Assembly: GCA_022826945.1 (NCBI GenBank) | Contig: JAJDTY010000011.1 | Coordinates: 124,001-188,000, forward strand | Length of the DNA: 64,000 bases | From: Candidatus Binatia bacterium | Lineage (GTDB): Bacteria > Desulfobacterota > Binatia > Bin18 | Reading direction: 5' to 3' | Shown here: positions 16,671 through 25,272 of the stretch, in pieces | Layout of the letters: the number at the start of each line of letters is the position of its first letter | Numbering within the stretch: the first letter of the stretch is position 1 | Notes under the pieces: generated by a model | Database searches by the model: none | What the model was told of the DNA's origin: nothing | The model's input: the letters and a program-made list of their open reading frames with translations, nothing else | Position numbers and translations under genes: made by a program

Positions 16671-18971
16671 CTACGCTCCACCTGATCCGTTGGTCCCATG
16701 TGAGCCGTTGGTTCCGTTGCCGTGCGTGGCCCAGAAAATCCGCTCGGGATTCATGGGTAGCTCGTATAGCCGGGTACCGGTGGCGCGATAAATCGCATTG
16801 GCCAGGGCTGCGCCCGGTGGTACGATGGGCACCTCGCCGACGCCGCGCAGACCATAGGGGCCTTCGGAGGCCGGGACTTCGGTCAGGACGGTTTCGATCA
16901 TGGGTAGGTCCAGCGCCACCGGACAGCGATAGTCCAGCAGGCTGGCGTTTTTCAGCTCGCCGTTATCAAAAATATATTCCTCATTCAGGGCCCAGCCGAT
17001 GCCCTGCACGGCTCCTCCCTGAATCTGACCTTCAACCTGGGTGGGATTGATGGCCTTGCCGACATCCTGGAAGCAGGTATAGCGCAGGATGGTCACCTTG
17101 CCCGTCTCCGGATCGATCTCAACATCCGCGACATGGGCGGCATAGGCGTGGGCTGGCTGCATCCGGGTGGTGCTGCCCTTGCCGATGATCGGACCGCTGC
17201 CCCAGGCCACACTCTCACGCGCCAACTCGGCCAGGCTCACCTCGTTCCGGGTATCGTTCTTGGCCCAGAACCGTTTTGCCTGATACTCGACCTCATCGAC
17301 CGACACCTTGAGCTTTTCCGCGGCCCGCTCTTTGAGTTGGGTCAAGACATCCTGACTGGCCTGGTGGGCGGTGGCACTCATCGTGTAGGTAATCCGGCTG
17401 CCGCCGCTCAGGTCGGCAAACGGCGCGCTGTCGGTATCGCCCACTGTGATGGTGATGTCTTGGGGATCAAGTTGGAGTTCATCGGCCACCATCTGGGAAA
17501 TTGTGGTGCGGGTGCCGGTCAGGTCTACGGTGCCCACAAAGATGGAAGCGGTGGCGTCCGGGTTGATCTTGACCTCGGCACTCGATGTGAAAGAGCCCCC
17601 GATCCAGTAACCCAGGGCCAGACCCCGGCCGCGGTGGGGACCCTCCAGCGGCGTGGTCCAGCACGGATGCGTCTCGATTTGTTTCAGCATCTCGGTAAGG
17701 CCGATACGGTTGAGCGGCATGCCCAGGGGCAACGTATCGCCTTCTTCGGCGGCGTTTTTCTGCCGAAATGTCAGCGGATCAACGCCGATCTCATCCGCCA
17801 GGGCATCCATCAGCGCTTCAACCGCAAAGGCCGCCGGCGTGCCGCCAGGGGCGCGGTAGGCCTGAACACGGGGCTTGTTGGTCAGTACGTCAAACCCTTC
17901 GGCGACCATATTGTCCAGCTTATACGGGGCGAGACCAACCAGCAGGCCGCGGGCGACCGGCGAGCCGGGAAAGGCGCCGGCGTCGTAGCGCATGGTCGTC
18001 GTCAGCGCGGTAATCTTCCCATCCCTGGTCGCGCCGGCCTTCACGGTGATGACTGCGGGTGCCCCTGGGCCGGTTGCGCGCAGCACTTCTTCCCGGGAGA
18101 CTACGAGTTTGACCGGTCGGCTGGTCTTTTGGGCCAGTACGATAGCGGTGGGTTCAAACAGCGCCAGGGCTTTGCCGCCAAATCCGCCTCCGATCTCCAT
18201 GGGTACGACCTTGAGTTGGCTGGCCGGAAGACCGAGCAGGGTCACGAGTTGGGTCCGGACGGTGAAATGTCCCTGGGCCGAGGTCCACAAGGTGACCCGG
18301 CCGTTGGGCTCGACCCGCGCGGCGCAGGCCTGGGGTTCCAGATAGCCCTGGTGAACCATCTGGGTCGTATACGTTTTCTCAACAACCGCATCGGCCGCTG
18401 CGAACCCGGCCTCAACATCGCCCCGGGTATAGACCATATGGGTGGAAACATTACTCGGTTGGTCGGATCTTTCCTGGGTTGCCTCTTCGAGCGTGTGCAG
18501 ATCTTCGTGAACGAGTGGGGCGTCAGGCTGCATGGCCTGGAGGACGTCTTCCACGACCGGCAGGGGATCATAGTCAACGTCAACCAGTCCGGCCGCTTCC
18601 TCGGCAATAAACGGGTCGGTGGCGGCCACCGCGGCTACGACCTGACCGTGATAGCGAACCTTGTCCGAGGCCATGACGATCTCGCGGATGGCGCTCATAT
18701 CGATGCTGACTTCCCCCACCAGGGGGGCGGTGGCACCTTTTGGCAGGGATGGGAGATCGTGCGCGGTAATGACGGCTTTCACGCCGGGCAGCGCTTTGGC
18801 TCGGCTGGTATCAATATGTTTGATGCGAGCGTGGGCATGCGGGCTACGGACGAGTTTCGCCCACAGCATGCCGGGCAGGTCGAGGTCGGCACCATAAGTT
18901 GCCTTGCCCGTGACCCGCTCCGGGGCGTCAACCTTGGCCAAAGACGTTCCAATCACACTATACTCAGCCAT
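16671..18971 (-). CDS. xanthine dehydrogenase family, molybdopterin-binding large subunit
   Basis: This 766-residue protein is the Mo-cofactor subunit of a xanthine-dehydrogenase/CoxL-type hydroxylase. It shows the GKATYGADLDLPGMLWAK start, the GGGFGGK pterin motif near residue 240, the active loop AYRAPGGTPAAFAVE, and the C-terminal LRGVGEVPIVPPGAALAN holding the catalytic Glu. The active loop lacks the AYRCSFR signature of form I CO dehydrogenase, so this is not a CO oxidiser. Related enzymes hydroxylate aldehydes, N-heterocycles or aromatic CoA esters. Gly/Asn repeats (THGNGTNGSHGTNGSGG) make an odd, probably disordered C-terminal tail. It is the last gene of an FAD, Fe-S, Mo operon, 11 bases after the Fe-S subunit. 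Confidence 0.9.
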   Translation of the reverse strand: MAEYSVIGTSLAKVDAPERVTGKATYGADLDLPGMLWAKLVRSPHAHARIKHIDTSRAKALPGVKAVITAHDLPSLPKGATAPLVGEVSIDMSAIREIVMASDKVRYHGQVVAAVAATDPFIAEEAAGLVDVDYDPLPVVEDVLQAMQPDAPLVHEDLHTLEEATQERSDQPSNVSTHMVYTRGDVEAGFAAADAVVEKTYTTQMVHQGYLEPQACAARVEPNGRVTLWTSAQGHFTVRTQLVTLLGLPASQLKVVPMEIGGGFGGKALALFEPTAIVLAQKTSRPVKLVVSREEVLRATGPGAPAVITVKAGATRDGKITALTTTMRYDAGAFPGSPVARGLLVGLAPYKLDNMVAEGFDVLTNKPRVQAYRAPGGTPAAFAVEALMDALADEIGVDPLTFRQKNAAEEGDTLPLGMPLNRIGLTEMLKQIETHPCWTTPLEGPHRGRGLALGYWIGGSFTSSAEVKINPDATASIFVGTVDLTGTRTTISQMVADELQLDPQDITITVGDTDSAPFADLSGGSRITYTMSATAHQASQDVLTQLKERAAEKLKVSVDEVEYQAKRFWAKNDTRNEVSLAELARESVAWGSGPIIGKGSTTRMQPAHAYAAHVADVEIDPETGKVTILRYTCFQDVGKAINPTQVEGQIQGGAVQGIGWALNEEYIFDNGELKNASLLDYRCPVALDLPMIETVLTEVPASEGPYGLRGVGEVPIVPPGAALANAIYRATGTRLYELPMNPERIFWATHGNGTNGSHGTNGSGGA

Positions 18972-18982
18972 GCTGTCCCTCC

Positions 18983-19459
18983 TTAGGCGGTTTGTGAAAG
19001 CGCCTGCGACGCAGCCTGAATGGCGCGCACGATTTTGTCATACCCCGTGCAGCGGCACAGGTTGCCGGAAATCGCCAGACGAATCTCGGGTTCGCTCGGG
19101 TTGGGGTTGCGCTCCAATAATGCCTTGGCCGACATGATAAAGCCCGGCGTACAAAACCCGCACTGCAAGGCACCGTGTTCAATAAAAGCCTGCTGCACGG
19201 GGTGGAGGTTGCCCTCAGCCGCAACCCCTTCGACCGTGGTTACGTCCGCGCCTGCGGCTTCTACCGCGAACACCAGGCAGGCATTGACGACAGTACCGTT
19301 CAAGACGACCGTACAGGCCCCACAGTTGCCATTGCCGCAGCCTTCCTTGGGCCCCATATGACCCAGCTTGTAGCGTAGGGTGTCCAGCAACGTTTCCCGG
19401 GTATCGACCAGCGTGGCGTGCGGCTCGCCGTTGATGTTCAGTTCAATCGCCTGCTTCAT
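18983..19459 (-). CDS. xanthine dehydrogenase family, (2Fe-2S) small subunit
   Basis: This 158-residue protein has the plant-type ferredoxin fold with GCGNGNCGACTVVLNG and a further Cys in VNACLVF. The C-terminal helical domain follows, with LQCGFCTPGFIMSA and GNLCRCTGYDKIV, so both [2Fe-2S] clusters are fully ligated. It carries electrons from the Mo centre of the large subunit to the FAD of the medium subunit. Its ATG overlaps the stop of the FAD subunit gene by 4 bases (19456-19459), which indicates translational coupling. Confidence 0.92.
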   Translation of the reverse strand: MKQAIELNINGEPHATLVDTRETLLDTLRYKLGHMGPKEGCGNGNCGACTVVLNGTVVNACLVFAVEAAGADVTTVEGVAAEGNLHPVQQAFIEHGALQCGFCTPGFIMSAKALLERNPNPSEPEIRLAISGNLCRCTGYDKIVRAIQAASQALSQTA

Positions 19460-20331
19460 GATGCCTCTCCCCTGGCTCTCTCCAGCGCCTTGCCCAGCGT
19501 GCGTCGCGTCAGCACTTTTACCAATTCAATCCGATAGGCCGCCGAGCCACGTACATCGGAGATCGGACTGGCGGCCTGGGACGCCAGCTCCCCGGCCTGG
19601 GCAATCGTTGTGTCGTCCAAAGACTGGCCCGCTAAAAACGCTTCGGCTTCTTTTGCCCGGACGGGAGTGGGTGCAACCGCGGCCAGTACGATACGGGCCT
19701 GCCCACAGGTACGAGCGTCCGGGCTGAGCTGGACAAACGAGCCCACCCCAGCCACCGCAATATCCATCTCTTCGCGCGGGATAAAACGCAGATAGGCCGC
19801 ACCGGAATGGGGTGGGGGGGGTGGCAGGACAATTTCGACCAGGACTTCACCTTTTTCCAGTACGGTCTGGCCCGGTCCGACAAAGAAATCTTCTGACGGC
19901 ATCTCCCGCTGTCCGCCTGGTCCGGCAATCACTAGCGTCGCTCCATACGACACCGCCGGCGGAACGGCGTCTGCGGAGGGGGCAGCGTTGCAAAAGTTGC
20001 CGCCCAGCGCAGCGCGGTTCTGTATTTGATACGAGCCGATCAGGGCACAGGCCTCGGCCAGGGCCGGGTAGTGGACACGCACCGGCTCGAACTCGGCGAT
20101 CTGCGTACACGACACGGCCGCACCAATGCGGAGCCCGGCCTCGTAGGAGAGGATATTGAGCTCGGGAATTTTTTTAACGTCAACGACCAGAGCCGGGCTG
20201 CGGCGGTTCTCCTTCATCTGGGCAATGAGGTCGGTTCCGCCCGCCAGGGGTCGCGCCTCACCCCCTGCCTCGGCTAGCAACGTCACGGCGTCTTGCAGAT
20301 ATTGCGGAGCTGCGTACTCGAATGCGTCCAC
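19456..20331 (-). CDS. xanthine dehydrogenase family, FAD-binding medium subunit
   Basis: This 291-residue protein belongs to the CoxM-type FAD subunits. Seen are EARPLAGGTDLIAQMKENR near residue 25 and IGSYQIQNRAALGGNFCNAAPSAD near residue 100, both flavin-binding segments of the PCMH fold, then the C-terminal CO-dehydrogenase flavoprotein domain. It passes electrons from the (2Fe-2S) subunit to an outside acceptor. It is first in a three-gene minus-strand operon whose order (M, S, L) is common for this enzyme family. The upstream region carries the left arm of a 35-bp inverted repeat 70 bases before the start. Confidence 0.9.
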   Translation of the reverse strand: MDAFEYAAPQYLQDAVTLLAEAGGEARPLAGGTDLIAQMKENRRSPALVVDVKKIPELNILSYEAGLRIGAAVSCTQIAEFEPVRVHYPALAEACALIGSYQIQNRAALGGNFCNAAPSADAVPPAVSYGATLVIAGPGGQREMPSEDFFVGPGQTVLEKGEVLVEIVLPPPPPHSGAAYLRFIPREEMDIAVAGVGSFVQLSPDARTCGQARIVLAAVAPTPVRAKEAEAFLAGQSLDDTTIAQAGELASQAASPISDVRGSAAYRIELVKVLTRRTLGKALERARGEAS

Positions 20332-20844
20332 ACTCAGACCCTCCTTCTTCCTTGGACACTAGTACTCCTATCCCTTGATGCAGGCGGAGATCAAGAGAAA
20401 GGACCAGCGGGCGGATTTGCGCAGAAAGTTACGGTTTCAGAGTTATCTTGGAGTCAGCTCAAAAAAATCAAGGCGAAAGTCCCGCGTAGTCCTCTCTGTG
20501 TGGAGCTATAAGCTCCGGAGTCGTCCAAGGCTTTAAGCGTGGGGCCAGAACGGATTGCTGCGCGTCAGTTGGCGATACCACTGCTAGTGTCGAGGTCGCC
20601 GTTGCTGTCCTTGATTATGATGAGCCAAGTGACTCCTCCCTCCCGTCTATACATCACTGCACTACACGGTACGCTAACAATCGGGTTGAAGTCTCCCATC
20701 AACCCACCCGCGAACGAGAACGCCATATGCACCGCTTTAAATCCCTTCGACACACCTAACGCACCCCAGGCGCATTTAGCGGCAACGCATCATTCTTTTG
20801 CGGGTGGTCGGCATCGGAGTCGTCATTCACGCGCGGGCGCTCGC
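20332..20844. other. 513-base gene-poor stretch with one inverted-repeat arm
   Basis: Apart from the repeat arm at 20404-20438, I see no convincing gene here. A 62-codon GTG-started frame on the minus strand (20565-20753) has no recognisable motif or ribosome site. Composition is slightly lower in GC than the flanking operon, as in decayed insertion borders. Confidence 0.5.
20404..20438 (+). repeat. left arm of a 35-bp perfect inverted repeat
   Basis: These 35 bases are the exact reverse complement of 23595-23629; three more bases match after a one-base gap on the outer side. The two arms enclose 3156 bases with the amine oxidase and VOC genes. In one frame both arms encode a basic stretch (QRADLRRKLRF), so the arms could be remnants of a transposase or repeated gene edge. 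Confidence 0.8.
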
Positions 20845-22257
20845 TCACGAGCCATCGCTACCGAGTACTGTTTGCACCTCGCGTGCGGTGCGGAGGCCGC
20901 TCTCTATCGCGCCGTCGATGAACTCATGCCAGCCATTGGCGGTGATTGAACCCCCGAAGAAGAGACGGCCTTCAGGCTGCTGCAGATCCGGCAAGCGGCT
21001 GAGTTGTCCAATGCGGTACGCGGGCCACGCGCCGCGTGCAAAAGGATCCGCCGCCCAGTCGTAGCCGCGCGTGTCGATCACGTTGACATCGCCGAACAGG
21101 CGACGCACTTCGGTGGTGATTTGCGTCTCATCGTCCACGTCGATAGTCGATGCGCGGGCTATGGTGATGGAGAGAATCGTGCCGATGTCATCGCCGTAAG
21201 CGAGCGTCTGCACCCAGTTGAGCGGCCGCGCCTCGTCGCTGAACGCAAATACGCGGCCCAGGTTCTCGCGCACGTGCACGAACAACTTCGCCCCCTTGGA
21301 GATCATGCCCTCGTCGACCCAGTTTTGCTTTGCGAGCGAGAGGGCGGGAGCGAAATCAACGTCGGCATAGCAATTGAGTGGTAAGGTAATGACGGCAGCT
21401 TTGGCACTGGCCGCGTTTCCGTCCCGGGTATGAAGACGAACTGCACTGGCGTGGTGTTCGATGCGTTCGACGGCGGCGTTCAGGCGCACCTCGCAGCCGC
21501 TGTCCTTGATCAGGCAGGTGATGAGACCAAGGGTGCCTGATTCTATGCGATAGTGGGTTTCGGCGTCGGCGAAGGCGTCGTAATTCCAGCCGCCGGTGGC
21601 GTAGAGCTTGAGCATGCCGGGCAGGCCAAAATTTGAGGTGACAGCACCGCCATACAAGGCCATGAAGGAATTGAGCTGGATACGCTGCGTGGCGGTGAGA
21701 TCCAGTTCCGCAATGCGATCGGCGCACGAGAGTTCGTCGAGTTCCAGAACCTTCGGGTTATAGAGCGGCTCGTACGGCCGCGGGAACAACTCCCACACGT
21801 CATGGCAGAATTTCTCGAAACCGTCGCGAATGTCTGCGAGGAATTGATCCGGTGGAACAACGCTTGCCACGCCGTCGTTGCCCATCACGCGGGTCTCGTC
21901 GAGGCCGGTAAACGGATCTTCGATCACACCGAGACCGTAACGGCGCATTTCCGCCCACACGTGCGGTTGCAGCCAGTGCACCCACGCGCCGCCCAGTTCG
22001 ACCGGCCGACCCGCAAACTCTGCGGTGTACGTACGCCCGCCGAGTCGATCGCGCGCTTCGAGGAGAACCACGCGCAACCCTGCCTTACCGAGTTCGCGCG
22101 CCGCCGTCGCACCGGCAAAGCCACCGCCAACGATGGCGACGTCGAAGTCCGTAACGTTGCGGTTCGCGGTGGTTGCGAACGAGCTGTCTGCAGCGTCTGG
22201 CGAGGAGGAGGCTTCAAGCCGCCGGTGTAGGCCGGGTGCCCACTGGTTCGTGCTCAC
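20845..22257 (-). CDS. flavin monoamine oxidase family protein
   Basis: This 470-residue protein is an FAD-dependent amine oxidase. The FAD-binding fold starts at about residue 38 (DVAIVGGGFAGATAAREL), followed by LLEARDRLGGRTYTAEF and ELGGAWVHW. The C-terminal FAD segment is GRLFFGGSITANGWHEFIDGAIESG. A disordered 35-residue N-terminal extension precedes the fold; no Tat motif is seen. The family oxidises primary, secondary or polyamines to aldehydes with release of ammonia and peroxide. It sits alone with the VOC gene inside the inverted-repeat island, separated from upstream genes by 216 bases, so acquisition by transfer is possible. Confidence 0.88.
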   Translation of the reverse strand: MSTNQWAPGLHRRLEASSSPDAADSSFATTANRNVTDFDVAIVGGGFAGATAARELGKAGLRVVLLEARDRLGGRTYTAEFAGRPVELGGAWVHWLQPHVWAEMRRYGLGVIEDPFTGLDETRVMGNDGVASVVPPDQFLADIRDGFEKFCHDVWELFPRPYEPLYNPKVLELDELSCADRIAELDLTATQRIQLNSFMALYGGAVTSNFGLPGMLKLYATGGWNYDAFADAETHYRIESGTLGLITCLIKDSGCEVRLNAAVERIEHHASAVRLHTRDGNAASAKAAVITLPLNCYADVDFAPALSLAKQNWVDEGMISKGAKLFVHVRENLGRVFAFSDEARPLNWVQTLAYGDDIGTILSITIARASTIDVDDETQITTEVRRLFGDVNVIDTRGYDWAADPFARGAWPAYRIGQLSRLPDLQQPEGRLFFGGSITANGWHEFIDGAIESGLRTAREVQTVLGSDGS

Positions 22258-22473
22258 TGCTCCTCCCGTTCGTCGATTCTGTCCTCAACAGGTGGTGCAT
22301 TCTCTCCAACACTCAGACAATCAACAACCCTCAAGACACTCCCGAAAGTTTCCATGAGCATAAGAGAATTCGCAGACCTGTTCAAAACAGTCGAAGGCAA
22401 TCAGTTTCCAGCTGGTGCGCCCACTACTCCAGCGCCGCCGCACAGCACCGGAACAGTTCTGTATTGCTGCAGG

Positions 22474-22995
22474 TCAGACTGGTCTATCCCCCACTCCGCC
22501 CTGAAAATCGCCTAGAGACAAGGTAAAGCGCTCCTGCATCCGAATATCATCCTCCGTCCCCATGTCCCGGGTCATACAGCAATACTCCAGGGAAATATTG
22601 TTGGGATCTCTGAAGTAGATGGATTGAGCGGCATCGTGATGCACGATGTCCGAGACCTGTACCCCTTTGGCCAAGAGCTCCGTACGCTTCGCTTCCAGGG
22701 CTGCGACCGACCCGGCTTCAAAGGCAAAATGATAAAACGCGCTGGGCACCCCCAGTCCTCGATTGATGCCCGCATCGTACTCCGCAGGAATCCCCGGAAC
22801 TCTTTGCGCTTCCATAAAGGCCAAGAGCTGATCGCGGCCGATATGAAAGAACACATGCCGGATCTGCCCGCCTTCCTTGATCCTGAGAATATCACAGCGC
22901 ACCGGTGTGAACCCCAGTACGTTTTCGTAGAAGTCGCACGTTTTGTCCAGGTCCAGTGTTGACAGTCCGATGTGGGAGAAACCCTTGTGTGACAT
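22474..22995 (-). CDS. VOC family protein (glyoxalase/extradiol dioxygenase fold)
   Basis: This 173-residue protein has two beta-alpha-beta-beta-beta modules. The opening GFSHIGLSTLDLDKTCDFYENVLGF gives the first metal His, YHFAFEAG the second, and SIYFRDPNNISLEYCC the closing Glu. The order HVFFHIGRDQLLAFME also matches. Members are metal-dependent isomerases, dioxygenases, or resistance proteins; the function here is not known. It precedes the amine oxidase gene on the minus strand with 216 bases between, so co-transcription is uncertain. GGAGG precedes the ATG. Confidence 0.85.
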   Translation of the reverse strand: MSHKGFSHIGLSTLDLDKTCDFYENVLGFTPVRCDILRIKEGGQIRHVFFHIGRDQLLAFMEAQRVPGIPAEYDAGINRGLGVPSAFYHFAFEAGSVAALEAKRTELLAKGVQVSDIVHHDAAQSIYFRDPNNISLEYCCMTRDMGTEDDIRMQERFTLSLGDFQGGVGDRPV

Positions 22996-23423
22996 ACCGA
23001 ATCCTCCTTGTTGGATGGTCTTTCTATAAAAAACCTGGTGTTGGGATATTTTCGGTCAACGTCCTGACTCCGTTGCCAGCCCACGCCATCCCCCCAATCC
23101 CGCAGCCAGGAATGGGTTCATAGCTCGGCACCTGCAGCTGCAAACATAGACTACTCCATTTTTGGGCGATCTCCCAGTTCCTTATGTGGACCAGCGGGGG
23201 TATTTGATCAGTTTCTCCTCCGTACTCCGCAGCTACAGCTCAGCCTCGCGATCTTTGCAACACTATCCCAGTGAAGAGCGTTCTCTGCTGGCCACTTGCG
23301 ATTAAAGCCACGCGGTCCGGATCACTCTAGCCCCAGTTAGTCCCAATACACTACGCATCGACACTCTACGCTCATTCGTGGCGCTCTTAGGCGGCTGCCA
23401 GACGTGAATCCCCATGCAGGGCG

Positions 23424-23516
23424 TCAGCGCTGGCCCGCCTCGGCTTCTTCGGCCAGAAACTTATCCAGCAGGGCCAGCATCTTTTCGGGACCGGCATCGA
23501 GATGGAGGCCAACCTG
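23424..23516 (-). pseudogene. C-terminal remnant of an unidentified gene
   Basis: On the minus strand a 30-codon piece ending in TGA (23424-23426) reads as good amphipathic protein (DAGPEKMLALLDKFLAEEAE), but it is preceded in frame by TAG at 23517-23519 and has no start. It looks like the last helix of a protein truncated at the repeat-bearing border. The parent family is not certain. Confidence 0.4.
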
Positions 23517-23594
23517 CTAGGGGGCTCGAGCGGAGCCTGCAAGAAACTGTGCTTGAGGCGAGAGAGTGCACCTCAGAATGGGAGTGTTTCCGAC

Positions 23595-23629
23595 GAAACC
23601 GTAACTTTCTGCGCAAATCCGCCCGCTGG
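23595..23629 (-). repeat. right arm of a 35-bp perfect inverted repeat
   Basis: Exact reverse complement of 20404-20438. It marks the outer edge of the amine oxidase/VOC island and lies about 80 bases from the truncated gene remnant, which is consistent with an insertion or rearrangement boundary. Confidence 0.8.
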
Positions 23630-23684
23630 GTCCAGAAAGCGCAGTCACAGCTCACGCCCAAGCCTTGATTGCTTCACTTCTTCG

Positions 23685-23708
23685 GGTAAGAATAAAACAA
23701 TTCTTACC
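23685..23708 (+). promoter_or_regulatory. palindromic operator upstream of the AbrB/VapC pair
   Basis: A 9-bp perfect inverted repeat (23685-23693 with 23700-23708; half-site GGTAAGAAT) with a 6-base AT-rich spacer lies just before the GGAGAA ribosome site of the AbrB-type gene. Antitoxins of this class usually repress their own operon by binding such palindromes, so this is the likely autoregulatory site. Confidence 0.65.
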
Positions 23709-23718
23709 TGGAGAAAGT

Positions 23719-23952
23719 ATGCGTATCACATCAAAAGGTCAAATCACCATTCCCATTGAAATACGGGAACAATTGGGGCTGCTGCCCTACACGGAAGTTG
23801 CCTGTGAGGTGGACGGAGATGCTGTGCGCATCACAAAGACCCAGACCCGGCAGGGGCGAGGGCGTTCAATCGTGGCCCAACTACGCGGCAAGGGGACGGG
23901 CCGGATGACGACCGACGAAATCATGGCGCTCACTCGGGGGCCGCGCCCGTGA
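23719..23952 (+). CDS. AbrB/MazE-type antitoxin (SpoVT-AbrB domain)
   Basis: The start is ATG 23719 after GGAGAAAGT. The 77-residue product begins MRITSKGQITIPIEIREQLG, the standard swapped-hairpin SpoVT/AbrB DNA-binding motif, and has a basic, flexible C-terminus that would wrap the toxin. It is the antitoxin half of a type II toxin-antitoxin operon; its stop overlaps the toxin start (GTGA, 23949-23952). A palindrome at 23685-23708 is its probable operator. Confidence 0.88.
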   Translation: MRITSKGQITIPIEIREQLGLLPYTEVACEVDGDAVRITKTQTRQGRGRSIVAQLRGKGTGRMTTDEIMALTRGPRP

Positions 23953-24353
23953 ACGCCGTTCTGGTGGATAGCAATGTCCTGCTTGATATTCTGACTGAAG
24001 ATCCTACCTGGGGGATGTGGTCTGAAGAGGCCCTAGCCCGCTGCGCGGACACTGGCCTCCTTGTCATTAACCCCGTTATCTACGCCGAGGTCTCGGTTAG
24101 ATTTGACCGTATTGAAGACCTGGATGAGGCCCTCCCACCCGCAGTGTTTCAACGCGTCCCCTTGCCCTGGGAAGCCGCCTTTCTGGCCGGGAAGAGTTTT
24201 CTTGCCTATCGGAAACGAGGCGGCCGAAAACGCTCCCCTTTACCGGACTTCTATATTGGAGCCCACGCTGCGGTCGTAGGGATGCCTTTGCTCACAAGAG
24301 ATGTAGCTCGCTTCCAGACAAGTTTTCCCACTATCCAACTGATCGCTCCCTAA
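23949..24353 (+). CDS. VapC-type PIN-domain toxin
   Basis: This 134-residue PIN-domain protein starts at GTG 23949, overlapping the antitoxin stop by 4 bases. Acidic residues of the metal site are visible: Asp7/Asp13 region in LVDSNVLLDIL, Glu in NPVIYAEVSV (about residue 47) and Asp in SPLPDFYIGAHA (about residue 99), with the closing LLTRDVARF. VapC toxins are Mg-dependent ribonucleases cutting tRNA or rRNA, held inactive by their antitoxin. All catalytic residues seem present, so the pair is probably functional. Confidence 0.88.
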   Translation: MNAVLVDSNVLLDILTEDPTWGMWSEEALARCADTGLLVINPVIYAEVSVRFDRIEDLDEALPPAVFQRVPLPWEAAFLAGKSFLAYRKRGGRKRSPLPDFYIGAHAAVVGMPLLTRDVARFQTSFPTIQLIAP

Positions 24354-24436
24354 GAACGTGTGGACAATTCGGGTCGGGCCTGATTAAGTAATCCGGCTGT
24401 GAGGGGGAGGGGCGTCTGAGTGCGAAAACCTTGTAT

Positions 24437-24444
24437 AAGGAGGA
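24437..24444 (+). promoter_or_regulatory. ribosome-binding site defining a TTG start
   Basis: AAGGAGGA lies 7 bases before TTG at 24452 and fixes that codon as the start of the alpha/beta hydrolase. The TTG at 24431, in the same frame, lies upstream of the site and has none of its own. Confidence 0.7.
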
Positions 24445-24451
24445 AAGATTC

Positions 24452-25237
24452 TTGGCAAACTGGACTGAACAGAAGGCTCATGTAGCCGAAGCTGAATTAA
24501 CGCTCATTAAGGGCGGATCAGGTAAACCCTTGTTAATGCTGCATGATGAGCTGGGATTCCCCGGATGGATGAAATGGAATGACGAGCTTGCGGCAGAGCA
24601 CGCGTTCGTCATTCCGCTCCAACCCGGTTTTGGCAAAACTCCCCGTTTGGAGTGGGTTCGGAGTTTCCGCGATCTGGCCGGCTTGTATAGCATAGCGGTC
24701 AGAGAAATGGGGCTCGACCCGGTGGATGTCGTCGCGTTCTCAGCCGGCGGATTTATCGCCGCCGAGATGGTTGCGGCCGACCCCAAGATTTTTGACCATC
24801 TGATTCTGGTGGGTCCGATGGGGCTCAAGCCCGAGAAGGGCGAAATATGTGATATCTTCCCGGTGACGATTCGGACTCATTTACGGGCAACCGTTGCCGA
24901 CCCAGGGACCGCCGAGTTCGGGGAAATCTACGGCGGCGAGATGACGCCGGAGCAATTCGAGGCGTTTGAAGATGCCCGGGCGGAAAGCGCGCGCATCGGC
25001 TGGGAGCCGTATATGCATAATCCGAGCTTGCCCTATCTGTTGCGCGGCGTGAAAAATGTTCCCACCCTGCTGGTCCGCGGGTCCGAAGACCGGATCGTGC
25101 CAGCGGGCTGCATTGCCGCCTATACCAAAGCCATTGGCGAGGCCAAGTCAGTGGAAATCGCCGACGTCGGCCATCGTCCGGAAATCGAAAACTCGGCCGA
25201 ATTTGTCAAAATCGTACAGGATTTCCTGGCATCGTAA
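24452..25237 (+). CDS. alpha/beta hydrolase
   Basis: This 261-residue protein starts at TTG 24452, chosen from the strong Shine-Dalgarno site. The alpha/beta-hydrolase fold is clear: the first strand LLMLHDELGFPGW, nucleophile Ser in DVVAFSAGGFIAAEM (elbow A-F-S-A-G, with Ala where Gly is usual), Asp in LLVRGSEDRIVP and His in EIADVGHRPEIE. A cap region of about 70 residues lies between. Members cleave esters, C-C bonds of ring-fission products or halides. It precedes the LLM oxidoreductase gene by 35 bases, and the pair likely acts in one pathway: flavin-dependent oxygenation followed by hydrolysis. Confidence 0.85.
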   Translation: MANWTEQKAHVAEAELTLIKGGSGKPLLMLHDELGFPGWMKWNDELAAEHAFVIPLQPGFGKTPRLEWVRSFRDLAGLYSIAVREMGLDPVDVVAFSAGGFIAAEMVAADPKIFDHLILVGPMGLKPEKGEICDIFPVTIRTHLRATVADPGTAEFGEIYGGEMTPEQFEAFEDARAESARIGWEPYMHNPSLPYLLRGVKNVPTLLVRGSEDRIVPAGCIAAYTKAIGEAKSVEIADVGHRPEIENSAEFVKIVQDFLAS

Positions 25238-25272
25238 GACCTGGAACGCTTTCGTATAAGGAGAAGCGCGCC

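Larger units (their letters stand above)
22996..23718. other. 723-base intergenic region with gene remnant, repeat arm and operator
   Basis: No intact gene is visible between the VOC and AbrB genes. It contains a short minus-strand gene remnant (23424-23516), the right arm of the inverted repeat (23595-23629) and, at its end, the AbrB operator palindrome (23685-23708). A partial match to the repeat arm (GGACCAGCGGG) also occurs near 23188. Confidence 0.6.

Noticed and set aside
17133..18986. Long open frame (about 617 codons) antisense to the molybdenum-hydroxylase large subunit
   Set aside because: It mirrors a well-conserved enzyme gene in GC-rich DNA, contains no recognisable domain and has no ribosome site; it is a codon-bias shadow.
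16671..20331. Form I aerobic CO dehydrogenase
   Set aside because: The large-subunit active loop reads AYRAPGGTP, not AYRCSFR, so the CO-oxidising signature is absent.
20565..20753. 62-codon frame on the minus strand between the hydroxylase operon and amine oxidase gene
   Set aside because: GTG start without a ribosome site, no motif and no conserved neighbour; not enough to call a gene.
20757..20763. Integron attC-like core GTTAGGT near the inverted-repeat arm
   Set aside because: No matching RYYYAAC partner with the required fold was found, and no integrase gene is present.
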